A stretch of 64,000 nt of DNA, taken from contig NZ_MDDV01000010.1 of the NCBI RefSeq assembly GCF_001854885.1, positions 1 to 64,000 on the forward strand, written 5' to 3'. This DNA comes from Ensifer sp. LCM 4579. Lineage in GTDB: Bacteria; Pseudomonadota; Alphaproteobacteria; Rhizobiales; Rhizobiaceae. Below the pieces are notes generated by a model. It had not been told where the DNA came from and did not search any database. It was given only the letters and a program-made list of their open reading frames with translations. Positions 34,272 to 43,355 of this stretch are shown piece by piece; positions within the stretch are counted from its first letter, which is position 1; every line of letters begins with the position of its first letter. A program made the translations under genes and the position numbers.

Positions 34272-35663
34272 ATGATGGCAGATATCACCCCGGTCCTCGA
34301 ACGCGCAGACGCAAATCTCCCGCAAAGCCTCGAACGCCTCTTCGACCTCCTCCGCATGAAGTCGATCTCCACCGATCCCGCCTACAAGACCGAATGCCGC
34401 AAGGCGGCCGAGTGGCTGGCCCGGGAGCTGCAGGCGCTCGGCTTCGACGCCGCCGTGCGCGACACGCCCGGCCATCCGATGGTCGTCGGCCATCACCCCG
34501 CCGAAAGGGCGGACGCACCGCATCTGCTCTTCTACGGCCATTACGACGTGCAGCCGGTCGATCCGCTGGAGCTTTGGGAAGCGCCGCCCTTCGAGCCGGG
34601 GCTCAAGGAGGTTGAGCCCGGCCGAAAGGTTATCACCGGCCGGGGCACGTCCGACGACAAGGGGCAGTTGATGACCTTCGTCGAGGCGCTGCGCGCCTAT
34701 AAGGAGACCAGAGGGGCGCTTCCCTGCCGAATCACCATTCTCTTCGAGGGCGAGGAGGAGTCCGGCTCGCCGTCGCTCAAGCCCTTCCTCGAGGCCAATG
34801 CCGATGAACTCAAGGCGGATTACGCGCTGATCTGCGACACCGGCATGTGGGACCGCGAAACGCCGGCGATCTCGGCCGGCCTGCGCGGCCTGGTCGGCGA
34901 GGAGATCATCGTCCGGGCGGCGGATCGCGATCTGCATTCCGGCCTTTACGGCGGTGCGGCGGCAAACCCGATCCATATCCTCGCCGATATCCTGGCCGGG
35001 CTGCACGACGAGACCGGCCGCGTCACGCTCGAGGGCTTTTACGAAGGCGTCGAAGAAACGCCCGCCGAGGTCAAGGCGACCTGGGAGAACCTCGAGAGTG
35101 CGGCGGAGAAGCTTCTCGGCGAGGTCGGGCTCTCCGTTCCCTCCGGCGAAAAGGGCCGATCGGTGCTCGAACTGACCTGGGCACGCCCGACGGCGGAGGT
35201 CAACGGCATAATCGGCGGCTATACCGGCGACGGCTTCAAGACGGTGATTGCGGCCAAGGCCTCCGCCAAGGTTTCGTTTCGCCTCGTCGGCAGCCAGGAT
35301 CCGGTGAAGATCCGTGAGAGCTTCCGCGCCCATGTCCGCGCCAGAATCCCGGCGGACTGCTCGGTCGAGTTCCACCCGCACGGCGCTTCGCCGGCGATCC
35401 GCCTGGCTTACGATTCGGCGCTGCTCAATACGGCCAAGGCCGCGCTTTCGCAAGAATGGCCGAAGCCCGCCGTCGTCATCGGCATGGGCGGGTCGATTCC
35501 GATCGTCGGCGATTTCCAGAGCATGCTCGGAATGGAATCTCTGCTCGTCGGCTTCGCCCTTGCCGACGACCGCATTCACTCGCCAAATGAGAAATACGAG
35601 CTTCAATCCTTCCATAAGGGCATCCGCTCCTGGATCCGCATCCTGGACGCGCTGGCGGCGTAA
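34272..35663 (+). CDS. M20-family metallopeptidase (dipeptidase)
   Basis: 463 residues from ATG 34272. Metal-site motifs in order: FYGHYDVQPVDPLELW, GRGTSDDKGQ, FEGEEESGSPSL, DTGMWDRETPA, and near the end the active-site stretch around GGSIPIVGDFQ and the final histidine segment DRIHSPNEKYEL. The insertion dimerisation domain spans roughly residues 190-350. It is a cytosolic dizinc dipeptidase or amidohydrolase. No operon partners are evident. Confidence 0.91.
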   Translation: MMADITPVLERADANLPQSLERLFDLLRMKSISTDPAYKTECRKAAEWLARELQALGFDAAVRDTPGHPMVVGHHPAERADAPHLLFYGHYDVQPVDPLELWEAPPFEPGLKEVEPGRKVITGRGTSDDKGQLMTFVEALRAYKETRGALPCRITILFEGEEESGSPSLKPFLEANADELKADYALICDTGMWDRETPAISAGLRGLVGEEIIVRAADRDLHSGLYGGAAANPIHILADILAGLHDETGRVTLEGFYEGVEETPAEVKATWENLESAAEKLLGEVGLSVPSGEKGRSVLELTWARPTAEVNGIIGGYTGDGFKTVIAAKASAKVSFRLVGSQDPVKIRESFRAHVRARIPADCSVEFHPHGASPAIRLAYDSALLNTAKAALSQEWPKPAVVIGMGGSIPIVGDFQSMLGMESLLVGFALADDRIHSPNEKYELQSFHKGIRSWIRILDALAA

Positions 35664-35964
35664 ACCCGCGGGGGCCACAGCGCCGCGCGAGCGTCGCGTC
35701 GGACGTGGGACGGTCGCAGCGCACATCGCGTTGCGCCCGATAAACTCATAGGAGTGCGCATGGCGTGATCGCTGCTTGACCTGCAGCCTGTGGGATGCTT
35801 CCCTTTTTAGAACAAACAAGAATGGGTACCGGGCTATTGGCAAGGGCGACCGAAAAGACGCGCTCCGGGCGCGATCCTCTGAACATGCAGCGCGAAGATG
35901 ACGGTTCCGGCCTCGCCCCGACCCGTGGTGGCCTCTTCGATCCAGCCCGTGAACCGATGCCGGT
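35664..35964. other. Intergenic region with degenerate repeat fragment
   Basis: This 301-bp gap has a degenerate family A fragment near 35680-35710 (CAGCGCCGCGCGAGCG...) and a small hairpin GGGATGCTTCCC followed by TTTTT at 35792-35808. I see no gene. Confidence 0.45.
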
Positions 35965-36912
35965 ATGAAACGGGTGCAGAAATATTTCTGGCCCGTTGTC
36001 GGGCTGGTGGCGATTCTCCTGTCGGTAAATGCGCTCTATCACGAACTGCGTGGCCTCTCCCTCGACGAGTTCATCGCGAGTTTCCAGGCCATTTCCCTGC
36101 GCAGCTGGCTGCTGGCGATCGGGTCGACCCTGATCGCCTATGCGGCCCTGGCCGCCTATGACCGGCTGGCCCTCGACCATCTCGGCCACCGCATTTCGAT
36201 TTGGTTCATTACGCTGTGCTCGTTCACGACCTACGCGCTGTCGCACAATCTCGGTGCATCGGTGTTTTCCGGGGCGGTGGTGCGCTATCGTGCCTATCGG
36301 TCGAAGGGGCTGACGCCCGGCGAAATCGGGGTGCTCGTCGCCTTCTGCTCCTTCACTTTCGCGCTCGGCACACTGATGCTGTCGGCGATCGTGCTGCTGT
36401 TGAGGCCCAACATCATTGAGCGCTTCTCGGAGTTCCTGCCGATCGAGATGTCGCTGACCACGGGTGGCCTCATCCTCGCGCTCATCGGCCTCTATGTGCT
36501 CGGAAGCCTGATCGGACTACGGCCGATGCACACGCGCTGGTTCCAGCTGCAATATCCACGGCCTTCGATCGTCGCAAGACAACTGATTATCGCTCCGATC
36601 GAACTTCTCGGCGCCGCTGGAATCATCTATTTCGCGCTGCCGGAGGCCGCCAATCCGGGCTATATCGTCGTTCTCGGGATATTCCTCGCCTCCTTCTCTG
36701 CCGCCCTGCTCTCGCATGCACCGGGCGGCCTCGGCGTGCTCGAGCTGGTCTTCATAGCGGCCTTGCCGGAGGTCGATCCCGCCGACGTGCTCGCCGCGCT
36801 TGCGATCTTCCGGTTGCTCTACCTGCTGATCCCCTTCGTCATGGCGCTTGTCGTCATCTTCGTCTTCGAGCACTCGCGACTTCTCGAGCAGCGAAACGAA
36901 ACGGGGCCGTAG
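35965..36912 (+). CDS. YbhN/UPF0104 family integral membrane protein
   Basis: 315 residues with about 8 membrane helices. The family pattern is present: a helix 2-3 loop with SHNLGASVFSGAVVRYRAYRSKGLTPGEIG, and near the end LSHAPGGLGVLELVFIA, as in the flippase-like/lysylphosphatidylglycerol-synthase transmembrane domain family. The soluble aminoacyl-transferase half of MprF is absent, so it is not a full LPG synthase. The ribosome site before the ATG is weak. Function unknown, probably lipid related. Confidence 0.85.
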   Translation: MKRVQKYFWPVVGLVAILLSVNALYHELRGLSLDEFIASFQAISLRSWLLAIGSTLIAYAALAAYDRLALDHLGHRISIWFITLCSFTTYALSHNLGASVFSGAVVRYRAYRSKGLTPGEIGVLVAFCSFTFALGTLMLSAIVLLLRPNIIERFSEFLPIEMSLTTGGLILALIGLYVLGSLIGLRPMHTRWFQLQYPRPSIVARQLIIAPIELLGAAGIIYFALPEAANPGYIVVLGIFLASFSAALLSHAPGGLGVLELVFIAALPEVDPADVLAALAIFRLLYLLIPFVMALVVIFVFEHSRLLEQRNETGP

Positions 36913-36919
36913 GCCGCCT

Positions 36920-36956
36920 GCGGCGCGGTCTTATCAGACGTGCAAAGGTCGTTGCA
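36920..36956 (+). repeat. Mosaic repeat family A, 5' module only
   Basis: GCGGCGCGGTCTTATCAGAC followed by GTGCAAAGGTCGTTGCAGG matches the 5' module. It lies between convergent YbhN-like and aminopeptidase genes, where a terminator is expected. Confidence 0.6.
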
Positions 36957-36970
36957 GGCGGCGCCACCTA

Positions 36971-38359
36971 TCAGGCGATCCGGCGAATGTGGTGGTAAAG
37001 CGCCCGGATCGCCTGGGCCTCGCCGCCGACCGGCGAATGCGGACGCTCCGCCTGGGCCCAGCCGAAGATGTCGAAATGTACCCAGCTCTTGGCATTCGTG
37101 ACGAAGCGCTTGAGGAACAGCGCTGCGGTGATCGAACCGGCCATGCCGCCCGAGGGAGCGTTGGTCAGATCCGCGATGCGGGCGGAAATGTCCTTGTCGT
37201 AGCCCATATGGAGCGGCATGCGCCAGATCGGGTCGTCGGCCGTGAGGCTTGCCTCGGTGAGGGCCCGCGCCAGTTCCTCGTCGTCGGTGAAGAAGGGAGG
37301 CAGATCGGGGCCGAGCGCGACGCGGGCCGCACCGGTCAGCGTCGCCATGTCGACGATGATGTCGGAGGTTTCCTCATCGGCATAGGCGAGCGCATCGGCG
37401 AGGATCAGCCGGCCCTCGGCATCGGTGTTGTCGATCTGCACCGTCAGGCCCTTGCGGCTCCTGTAGATGTCGCCCGGACGGAAGGCGTTGGAGGAAATCG
37501 AATTCTCGACGACGGGAATGATCAGGCGCAGGTCGACCTTCAGCTTCGCGTCCATGATCATCAGCGCCAGGCCCATGACGTTGGCGGCACCGCCCATGTC
37601 CTTTTTCATCAGGAGCATCGAGGAGGCCGGCTTGATGTCGAGGCCGCCCGTGTCGAAGCAGACGCCCTTGCCGACAAGCGTTACCCGCCTGTGGCCCTTC
37701 TTGCCCCAGCGCATTTCCAGAAGCCGCGGCGCTTCGGCGCTGGCGCGGCCGACCGTGTGCACCAGCGGGAAATTCTGCGTGAGCAGGGCTTCGCCGGATA
37801 TGACCGAGACGTCCGCCTTGTAATGGCCGGCGAGCGCGCGGAAGGCCGCCTCCAGCGCCTCCGGTCCGAGATCGTTGGTCGGCGTATTGATGAGGTCGCG
37901 CGCCAGGAAGACGCCGGCGAGCTGCCGTTTGATGTCGCCGGCGTCCGCATCGGCCGGTATCGACAGCGTCGGCGCCTCCGCCTTGGGCTTCTTGTAGCGC
38001 TCGAAGCGATAGGAGCCGAGGCCATAGCCGAGCGCCAGGCGATTCGCGGTCAAGGGCGCCGTCTCGATATGCCATTTGCCGGCGGGCAGCGCCCGGGCGA
38101 GCTTGCCCGTCAGGAACGGCGCGTCGGACGGATTGGAGCCGAGACCGAACAGCGCGCCGCCAAGATGGCCGTCCGCGGAGGGAACGAGGAGCACCGCACC
38201 GCGTTCCGCCTTGAACCCAGCCTTGCGCGCCCAGTCGAGGGCGATCGGGTCGATGGTTCCCGTCTCTATATGCGCCGGCGTCACCGCGAAGATCGGCAGC
38301 GTCTTGCCGTTGCCGGTGTTGAACGGCGACGGCCGTTCGATGAATTGATAGGGGGCCAT
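36971..38359 (-). CDS. M17 leucyl aminopeptidase family protein
   Basis: 462 residues. The C-terminal catalytic domain carries the family signature NTDAEGRLILADALAYAD and metal-binding VGKGVCFDTGGLDIKPASSM and MKKDMGGAANVMG. It is slightly shorter than typical PepA because the N-terminal domain is reduced, fitting the PepB-like branch common in rhizobia. It releases N-terminal amino acids in the cytosol. Monocistronic. Confidence 0.93.
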   Translation of the reverse strand: MAPYQFIERPSPFNTGNGKTLPIFAVTPAHIETGTIDPIALDWARKAGFKAERGAVLLVPSADGHLGGALFGLGSNPSDAPFLTGKLARALPAGKWHIETAPLTANRLALGYGLGSYRFERYKKPKAEAPTLSIPADADAGDIKRQLAGVFLARDLINTPTNDLGPEALEAAFRALAGHYKADVSVISGEALLTQNFPLVHTVGRASAEAPRLLEMRWGKKGHRRVTLVGKGVCFDTGGLDIKPASSMLLMKKDMGGAANVMGLALMIMDAKLKVDLRLIIPVVENSISSNAFRPGDIYRSRKGLTVQIDNTDAEGRLILADALAYADEETSDIIVDMATLTGAARVALGPDLPPFFTDDEELARALTEASLTADDPIWRMPLHMGYDKDISARIADLTNAPSGGMAGSITAALFLKRFVTNAKSWVHFDIFGWAQAERPHSPVGGEAQAIRALYHHIRRIA

Positions 38360-38579
38360 GGACTTCCTCGATTGATGGAACGGATCGACGCGATTAACGC
38401 TCTGTTAGGGTTAACAGATTATTGCTGGAGCGAAAGTTGCGCCGTCGTTGTTGGAGTACCGGGGTGCAGCGACCGGGGCGGGCAAGGGTAAGCGGCCATG
38501 GGCCCGCAGCCGCTCGGAACACTTGAAATCGATCACGATGTTTCGGTTTATCCGAAATCGTGGTCCGGGGCACCGACTG

Positions 38580-39404
38580 ATGACGACACCACATATCCTC
38601 TCCGCCTATCTTCGTCGCCTCGCTCAGGGAGCGACCGTCGCAATCCTGGCGATCTCGGTTGCAGGCTGTGCCGGACAGCAGGGCAAGAAGGAACTGACGA
38701 CCGGTTCCATTCCGAAGCTTTCGAAACCGGTCGCCGCGATGAACGCCAGCGAACTCGCGGCGGCGGCGGAAAACATCGGCCAGGCCTATGAACGCAATCC
38801 CAAGGATCGCGACGCGGGTCTCAACTATGCCAATCTGCTGCGCATGACCGGGCGCAACGAACAGGCGCTCGCGGTCATGCAGCAGGTGGCGATCAACCAT
38901 CCGACGGATCGCGAGGTTCTCGGCGCCTATGGCAAGGCGCAGGCGGCGGCGGGGCAGCTGGAGCAGGCGCTGGCGACGGTCAAGCGCGCCCAGACGCCCG
39001 ATCGCCCCGATTGGAAACTGAAGTCGGCGGAAGGCGCGATCCTAGACCAGCTCGGCCGCTCCTCCGAGGCGCGGCTGCGCTATCGCGAGGCGCTGGACCT
39101 GCAGCCCAACGAGCCCTCCGTTCTCTCCAATCTCGGCATGTCCTACCTGCTCACCAAGGACCTGAAGACGGCGGAGACCTATCTCCGCTCGGCCGCGGAC
39201 CAGTCCGCCGCCGACAGCAGCGTCCGCCAGAACCTCGCTTTGGCCGTCGGCCTTCAGGGACGCTTCCAGGAAGCCGAAATGATCGCGCGGCAGGAACTGA
39301 CTCCCCAGCAGGCGGAGGCGAATGTCGCCTATCTGCGCTCGATGCTGTCACAGAAGGGCGCCTGGAACCAACTCGCCAAGGCGGACGACGGGAATACGAA
39401 TTGA
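38580..39404 (+). CDS. Tetratricopeptide-repeat lipoprotein, TadD-like pilus assembly protein
   Basis: 274 residues from ATG 38580, which gives an immediate signal peptide with lipobox VAGC; the in-frame ATG at 38538 would add 14 residues. Three to four TPR units follow (for example NYANLLRMTGRNEQALAVMQ and EPSVLSNLGMSYLLTKDLKTAETYL). TadD-type TPR lipoproteins help place the pilus secretin in the outer membrane. It lies at the end of the Tad locus, convergent to tadC, which supports the role. Confidence 0.82.
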   Translation: MTTPHILSAYLRRLAQGATVAILAISVAGCAGQQGKKELTTGSIPKLSKPVAAMNASELAAAAENIGQAYERNPKDRDAGLNYANLLRMTGRNEQALAVMQQVAINHPTDREVLGAYGKAQAAAGQLEQALATVKRAQTPDRPDWKLKSAEGAILDQLGRSSEARLRYREALDLQPNEPSVLSNLGMSYLLTKDLKTAETYLRSAADQSAADSSVRQNLALAVGLQGRFQEAEMIARQELTPQQAEANVAYLRSMLSQKGAWNQLAKADDGNTN

Positions 39405-39505
39405 TTGTGTGTCCGTGCGGGGGGATCACTTCGATGTGCCACGACCTTTGCGCGCCTGATATGTCGCCTGATGGGTCCGGCCCAGTCCCCTCCTGGTCGT
39501 CGTCA

Positions 39506-39545
39506 GGCTTGCGCCTGGATCCTCGGGTCAAGCCCGAGGATGACG
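39506..39545 (+). repeat. Inverted repeat arm 1 (GGATCCTCGGG-type element)
   Basis: The arm contains GGATCCTCGGGTCAAGCCCG and ends GAGGATGACG. It is itself partly palindromic (CCTCGGG TCAAG CCCGAGG). Its reverse complement recurs at 39700-39738 with one or two differences. Such elements are scattered in alphaproteobacterial intergenic DNA. Confidence 0.75.
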
Positions 39546-39699
39546 GAAAGAGGGGCGTCGGCAATGTCTCTTCACAGCGAATGTGCCGCCGCCTTCCCTG
39601 GTCTGCTGCAGAGCGGTCGTGAGTCTTTCGGCGGAGAGCGGGCGCTGCCAGGCCGTTACAGGCGCCGTCGTCGCTTGCTTTCGCGACCACCTCTCCACG

Positions 39700-39738
39700 G
39701 CGTCATCCTCGGGCTTGACCCGAGGATCCAGACGCAAG
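39700..39738 (-). repeat. Inverted repeat arm 2 (GGATCCTCGGG-type element)
   Basis: Reverse-complement copy of 39506-39545, starting CGTCATCCTCGGGCTTGACC. Together the arms could fold into a cruciform or RNA hairpin at the end of two convergent transcripts. Confidence 0.75.
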
Positions 39739-39783
39739 CTCTGGGATGGCGATTCCTCGGCTGGCCACCTCCGAAGGCGCCGC

Positions 39784-40767
39784 CTAAAACTTATCCGCCA
39801 CCTGTATGCCCGCCGGGCCGAGGATGACGGCAACGAGGACGGGCAGGAAGAACAGGATCATCGGCACCGTCAGCTTCGGCGGCAGGGCGGCAGCTTTCTT
39901 CTCCGCGGCGGTCATGCGCTGGTCGCGGCTTTCCTGCGCCAGCACGCGCAGCGCCTGGGCAATGGGCGTGCCGTAGCGATCGGCCTGGATCAGCGCCTGC
40001 ATCACCGATTTGACTTCCTCGAGCCCCGCGCGCAGGCCCAGGTTATCCAGCGCGACGCGTCGATCCGGCAGGAAGGAGAGCTCCGCCGTCGTCAGCACCA
40101 GTTCTTCCGCGAGCGGCGGAGACTGGGCGGCGATTTCGTCTGCGACGCGGCGCAGGGCGATTTCCATCGAGACGCCCGATTCCACGCAGATGAGCAGAAG
40201 ATCGAGCGCATCCGGCCAGGCGCGGCGGATCGAATGCTGCCGTTTGGAGATCGCGTTGGCGATGAAGATGTTCGGCGCGTAGAAGCCGAGATAGCCGAAG
40301 CCGATCGTGAACAGCAGCCGCATCATCGTCGGCTTTTCGGCAAAGTTGCCGAGCACGAAAATATAGACGACCGCGGCCACCAGAAACAGGAAAGGCAGGC
40401 AGAAGCGGGCGAAAAGAAACGTGTTGAGAGCATTTTGCGAGCGATAGCCGGCCGTCTTCAACCGATTGACGGTATTCTCGTCCACCAACGCCTTCCTGAG
40501 GTTCAGCCGTTCGACGATCTGCCGCACCGAGGTGTTTTGCTGCGACCTGAGGCTGGCGCGGCTGCTGGACGCCTCGGCGTTGAGACGAGCGCGTTCGCGG
40601 GCGCGGATCTGCTCGCGTTCGGTGGCGACCGCCTTCATCCGCTTCGCGAGATCCCCGCGCTCCAGGAAGGGAACGGCGAGCGAATAGAAGGTCGCGAGCA
40701 CGGCCATCGACACGAGAACCGCGACGATGATGTTCGGATCGGTCAGTGTGTCTATCCAGCCGTTCAC
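39784..40767 (-). CDS. tadC: Tad pilus inner-membrane platform protein TadC
   Basis: 327 residues, GTG start 12 bp after tadB. It is a GspF/type II secretion F-domain protein with three to four membrane helices and the cytoplasmic helical bundle (RAWPDALDLLLICVESGVSMEIALRRVADEI). With TadB it forms the platform through which CpaF drives pilin polymerisation. It is the last gene of the minus-strand pilus operon. Confidence 0.91.
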   Translation of the reverse strand: MNGWIDTLTDPNIIVAVLVSMAVLATFYSLAVPFLERGDLAKRMKAVATEREQIRARERARLNAEASSSRASLRSQQNTSVRQIVERLNLRKALVDENTVNRLKTAGYRSQNALNTFLFARFCLPFLFLVAAVVYIFVLGNFAEKPTMMRLLFTIGFGYLGFYAPNIFIANAISKRQHSIRRAWPDALDLLLICVESGVSMEIALRRVADEIAAQSPPLAEELVLTTAELSFLPDRRVALDNLGLRAGLEEVKSVMQALIQADRYGTPIAQALRVLAQESRDQRMTAAEKKAAALPPKLTVPMILFFLPVLVAVILGPAGIQVADKF

Positions 40768-40779
40768 CGTCAGAGCCTC

Positions 40780-41790
40780 TCAGATGTCGAAATTGATCAT
40801 GTTGCGCATGACGACGATGCCGATGCTCATCCATACGGCCGAGGCACCCATGATGATGTGCCCGCGCGGGTCGGTGAACAGGACCAGCATGTAGTCCGGC
40901 GATGTCAGGTAGACGAGCGTCGCAACGATGAACGGAAGCGCGCCGATGATGGCTGCGGAGGCCTTGGCCTCCATCGACAGGGCGCTGACCTTCGCCTTCA
41001 TCTTCTTGCGCTCGCGCAGCACCTTGGAGAGATTGCTCAGCGCCTCGGAAAGGTTGCCGCCGGCCTGGGCCTGGATGGCGATGACGATGGCGAAGAAGTT
41101 CACCTCCGGCAGCGGAACGCTCTGGATCATGCGGGCGCAGGCTTCCGGAACGTTGAGGCCCACCTGCTGGGATTCGACGACGCGGCGGAACTCCGTCTTC
41201 ACCGGCTCCTGTCCATCGCTGGCGATCAGCCGCAACGCGTCGTTCAGCGGCAGACCGGACTTGATCGAGCGGACCATGACGTCGAGCGCATTCGGGAACT
41301 CGTTGAGGAATTTCATGCAACGGCGCTTGACCAGGAAGCCGACGACCCAGCGCGGCAGGCCGGCCGCGGCAATCAGCCCGACGCCGAGCGCGATCCATGG
41401 GCCGGCGCCGGCAAGCAGGACGAAGAAGAAGGCGACGAAGCCGAAAAGCGCGCTGAAGACGTAGAATTGCGTCAACGAGATCCTGAGATCGGCCTGCATG
41501 AGCCGCCCCTTCATCGATGGGGCGGTCTTCGCCGACTTTTCCTGCTGCTTCTTTTCGAGCTCCTTCAGCGAATCCTGCACGGACTTGCGCCGTTTCGACA
41601 TTTCGTTGACGCGGTCGCGCGCCGCCTTCACGCTGGCCCGGTCGGTTTCCGACGCGCTGACGCGGCGCAGCCGCCCTTCCGCCTTCTTCTCGCTTTCGAT
41701 GCGGGAATAGAGCACGCCATAGGCAAGCGCCGCCGCCGCGATCGCGACGAGGACGGCCACTGCCAGGACGGTGATGTCTATGCCGAACAT
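40780..41790 (-). CDS. tadB: Tad pilus inner-membrane platform protein TadB
   Basis: 336 residues with an N-terminal helix, a charged coiled segment (about residues 35-95), and the F domain (FPNALDVMVRSIKSGLPLNDALRLIASDG). Helices follow at the C-terminus. It pairs with TadC 12 bp downstream and follows the cpaF gene by 42 bp. Confidence 0.91.
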   Translation of the reverse strand: MFGIDITVLAVAVLVAIAAAALAYGVLYSRIESEKKAEGRLRRVSASETDRASVKAARDRVNEMSKRRKSVQDSLKELEKKQQEKSAKTAPSMKGRLMQADLRISLTQFYVFSALFGFVAFFFVLLAGAGPWIALGVGLIAAAGLPRWVVGFLVKRRCMKFLNEFPNALDVMVRSIKSGLPLNDALRLIASDGQEPVKTEFRRVVESQQVGLNVPEACARMIQSVPLPEVNFFAIVIAIQAQAGGNLSEALSNLSKVLRERKKMKAKVSALSMEAKASAAIIGALPFIVATLVYLTSPDYMLVLFTDPRGHIIMGASAVWMSIGIVVMRNMINFDI

Positions 41791-41832
41791 CGGTCGGTCT
41801 TCTCCTTCGCTAGTGGCAGGCTCCGCCTGTCG

Positions 41833-43314
41833 CTAATTTTTTTCCATTGCGTCGAGGGTGGCGGCGAGCCGCTTGTCCTCGTTGAAGTAGCGGGCGCGGT
41901 CCCAGAAATGCGGCCGGCCGATGCCCGTCGAGACATGGCGACCGATGATCCGCCCGTTGGCGTCCTCGCCATCGATCTCGTAGCGCATGAGGTCCTGGGT
42001 GACGATCACGTCGCCTTCCATGCCGGTGACCTCTGTGACGTGGGTGATGCGGCGCGAACCGTCGCGCAGGCGCGAGGCCTGGATGATGACGTCGACCGAT
42101 CCCGCGATGATTTCGCGCACGGTCTTGGCCGGCAGCGTATAGCCGCCCATGGCGATCATCGACTCCATGCGGCTCAGGCACTCGCGCGGCGTGTTGGCGT
42201 GGATCGTTCCCATGGATCCGTCGTGACCGGTGTTCATCGCCTGGAGCAGGTCGAAGACTTCCGGTCCGCGCACTTCGCCGACGATGATGCGTTCCGGACG
42301 CATGCGCAGGCAGTTCTTGATGAGATCGCGCATGGTGATCTCGCCCTCGCCCTCGATGTTCGGCGGGCGGGTTTCGAGACGAACGACGTGCGGCTGCTGC
42401 AGTTGCAGTTCGGCCGAGTCCTCGCAGGTGATGATGCGCTCGTCGCCGTCGATATAGCGCGTCAAACAGTTGAGCAGCGTCGTCTTGCCGGAGCCGGTGC
42501 CGCCGGAAATGACGATGTTGCAGCGGACGCGGCCGATGATCTGCAGGAGGGTCGCGCCCTCCGGGGTGATCGAGCCGAAGCGGACGAGCTGCTCCAGCGT
42601 CAGCTTGTCCTTCTTGAACTTGCGGATCGTCAGCGCCGTTCCGTCGATCGCCAGCGGCGGCGCGATGACGTTGACGCGCGATCCGTCCGGCAGGCGCGCG
42701 TCGCAGATCGGACTCGATTCGTCGACACGGCGGCCGACCTGGCTGACGATGCGCTGACAGATCGACAGGAGCTGCGCATTGTCGCGGAAACGGATGTCGG
42801 ATTCCTCGACCTTGCCGGCGACTTCGATGAAGGTCTGGCCGGCGCCATTGACCATGATATCGGCAATGTCGTCGCGCGCCAGCAGCGGCTCGAGCGGGCC
42901 GTAGCCGAGCACGTCGTTGCAGATGTCGTCGAGCAGTTCCTCCTGCTCGGCGATCGACATTGCGAAATTCTTGATGGTGATGATGTCGTTGACGATGTCG
43001 CGGATTTCCTCGCGCGCGCTTTCCGTATCGAGCTTGGCGAGCTGCGACAGGTCGATCGTGTCGATCAGCGCCGAGAAGACCTGCGACTTCGTCGAGTAAT
43101 AGTCCTCCGCCCGCGGCGAACGCCGGCGTGCGGGCGGAGCGGCGGGTGCGGCTGGCTGGGGACGGGGAGCGGGAGCCGAGGGCTCGCTCGGAGCCGGCGC
43201 AGCCGCCGGACGCTCCATGACCGCCGACTGCGCGGCCGGCATCGAGGGCGGAACAACAGCAGCTTTCCCGCCCGTCTTGCCAAACCCTTCATTTCCGCGT
43301 TTGCCAAACATCAT
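41833..43314 (-). CDS. cpaF: Tad pilus ATPase CpaF/TadA
   Basis: A 493-residue secretion ATPase. An N-terminal Pro/Ala-rich segment (about residues 20-70) precedes the conserved core with Walker [38 protein letters not shown], the Asp box [22 protein letters not shown] and the His box [15 protein letters not shown]. It powers both extension and possibly retraction of Flp pili from the cytoplasmic face. Confidence 0.95.
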   Translation of the reverse strand: MMFGKRGNEGFGKTGGKAAVVPPSMPAAQSAVMERPAAAPAPSEPSAPAPRPQPAAPAAPPARRRSPRAEDYYSTKSQVFSALIDTIDLSQLAKLDTESAREEIRDIVNDIITIKNFAMSIAEQEELLDDICNDVLGYGPLEPLLARDDIADIMVNGAGQTFIEVAGKVEESDIRFRDNAQLLSICQRIVSQVGRRVDESSPICDARLPDGSRVNVIAPPLAIDGTALTIRKFKKDKLTLEQLVRFGSITPEGATLLQIIGRVRCNIVISGGTGSGKTTLLNCLTRYIDGDERIITCEDSAELQLQQPHVVRLETRPPNIEGEGEITMRDLIKNCLRMRPERIIVGEVRGPEVFDLLQAMNTGHDGSMGTIHANTPRECLSRMESMIAMGGYTLPAKTVREIIAGSVDVIIQASRLRDGSRRITHVTEVTGMEGDVIVTQDLMRYEIDGEDANGRIIGRHVSTGIGRPHFWDRARYFNEDKRLAATLDAMEKN

Positions 43315-43355
43315 TTCAATCCGGTTGCTTCATCGATCCTTTGATGCGGGAATGC

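Larger units (their letters stand above)
39405..39783. other. Intergenic region carrying a long-armed inverted repeat
   Basis: The 379-bp gap between convergent tadD-like and tadC genes contains two near-identical ~39-bp segments in opposite orientation (39506-39545 and 39700-39738). I see no gene in the ~154 bp between them. Confidence 0.65.

Noticed and set aside
35965-36912. Full MprF lysylphosphatidylglycerol synthase
   Set aside because: The protein has only the membrane part; the cytosolic aminoacyl transferase domain is missing.
39583-43344. A 1253-residue plus-strand frame across tadC, tadB and cpaF
   Set aside because: It is antisense to three well-supported pilus genes and has no motif; high-GC codon bias creates the long frame.
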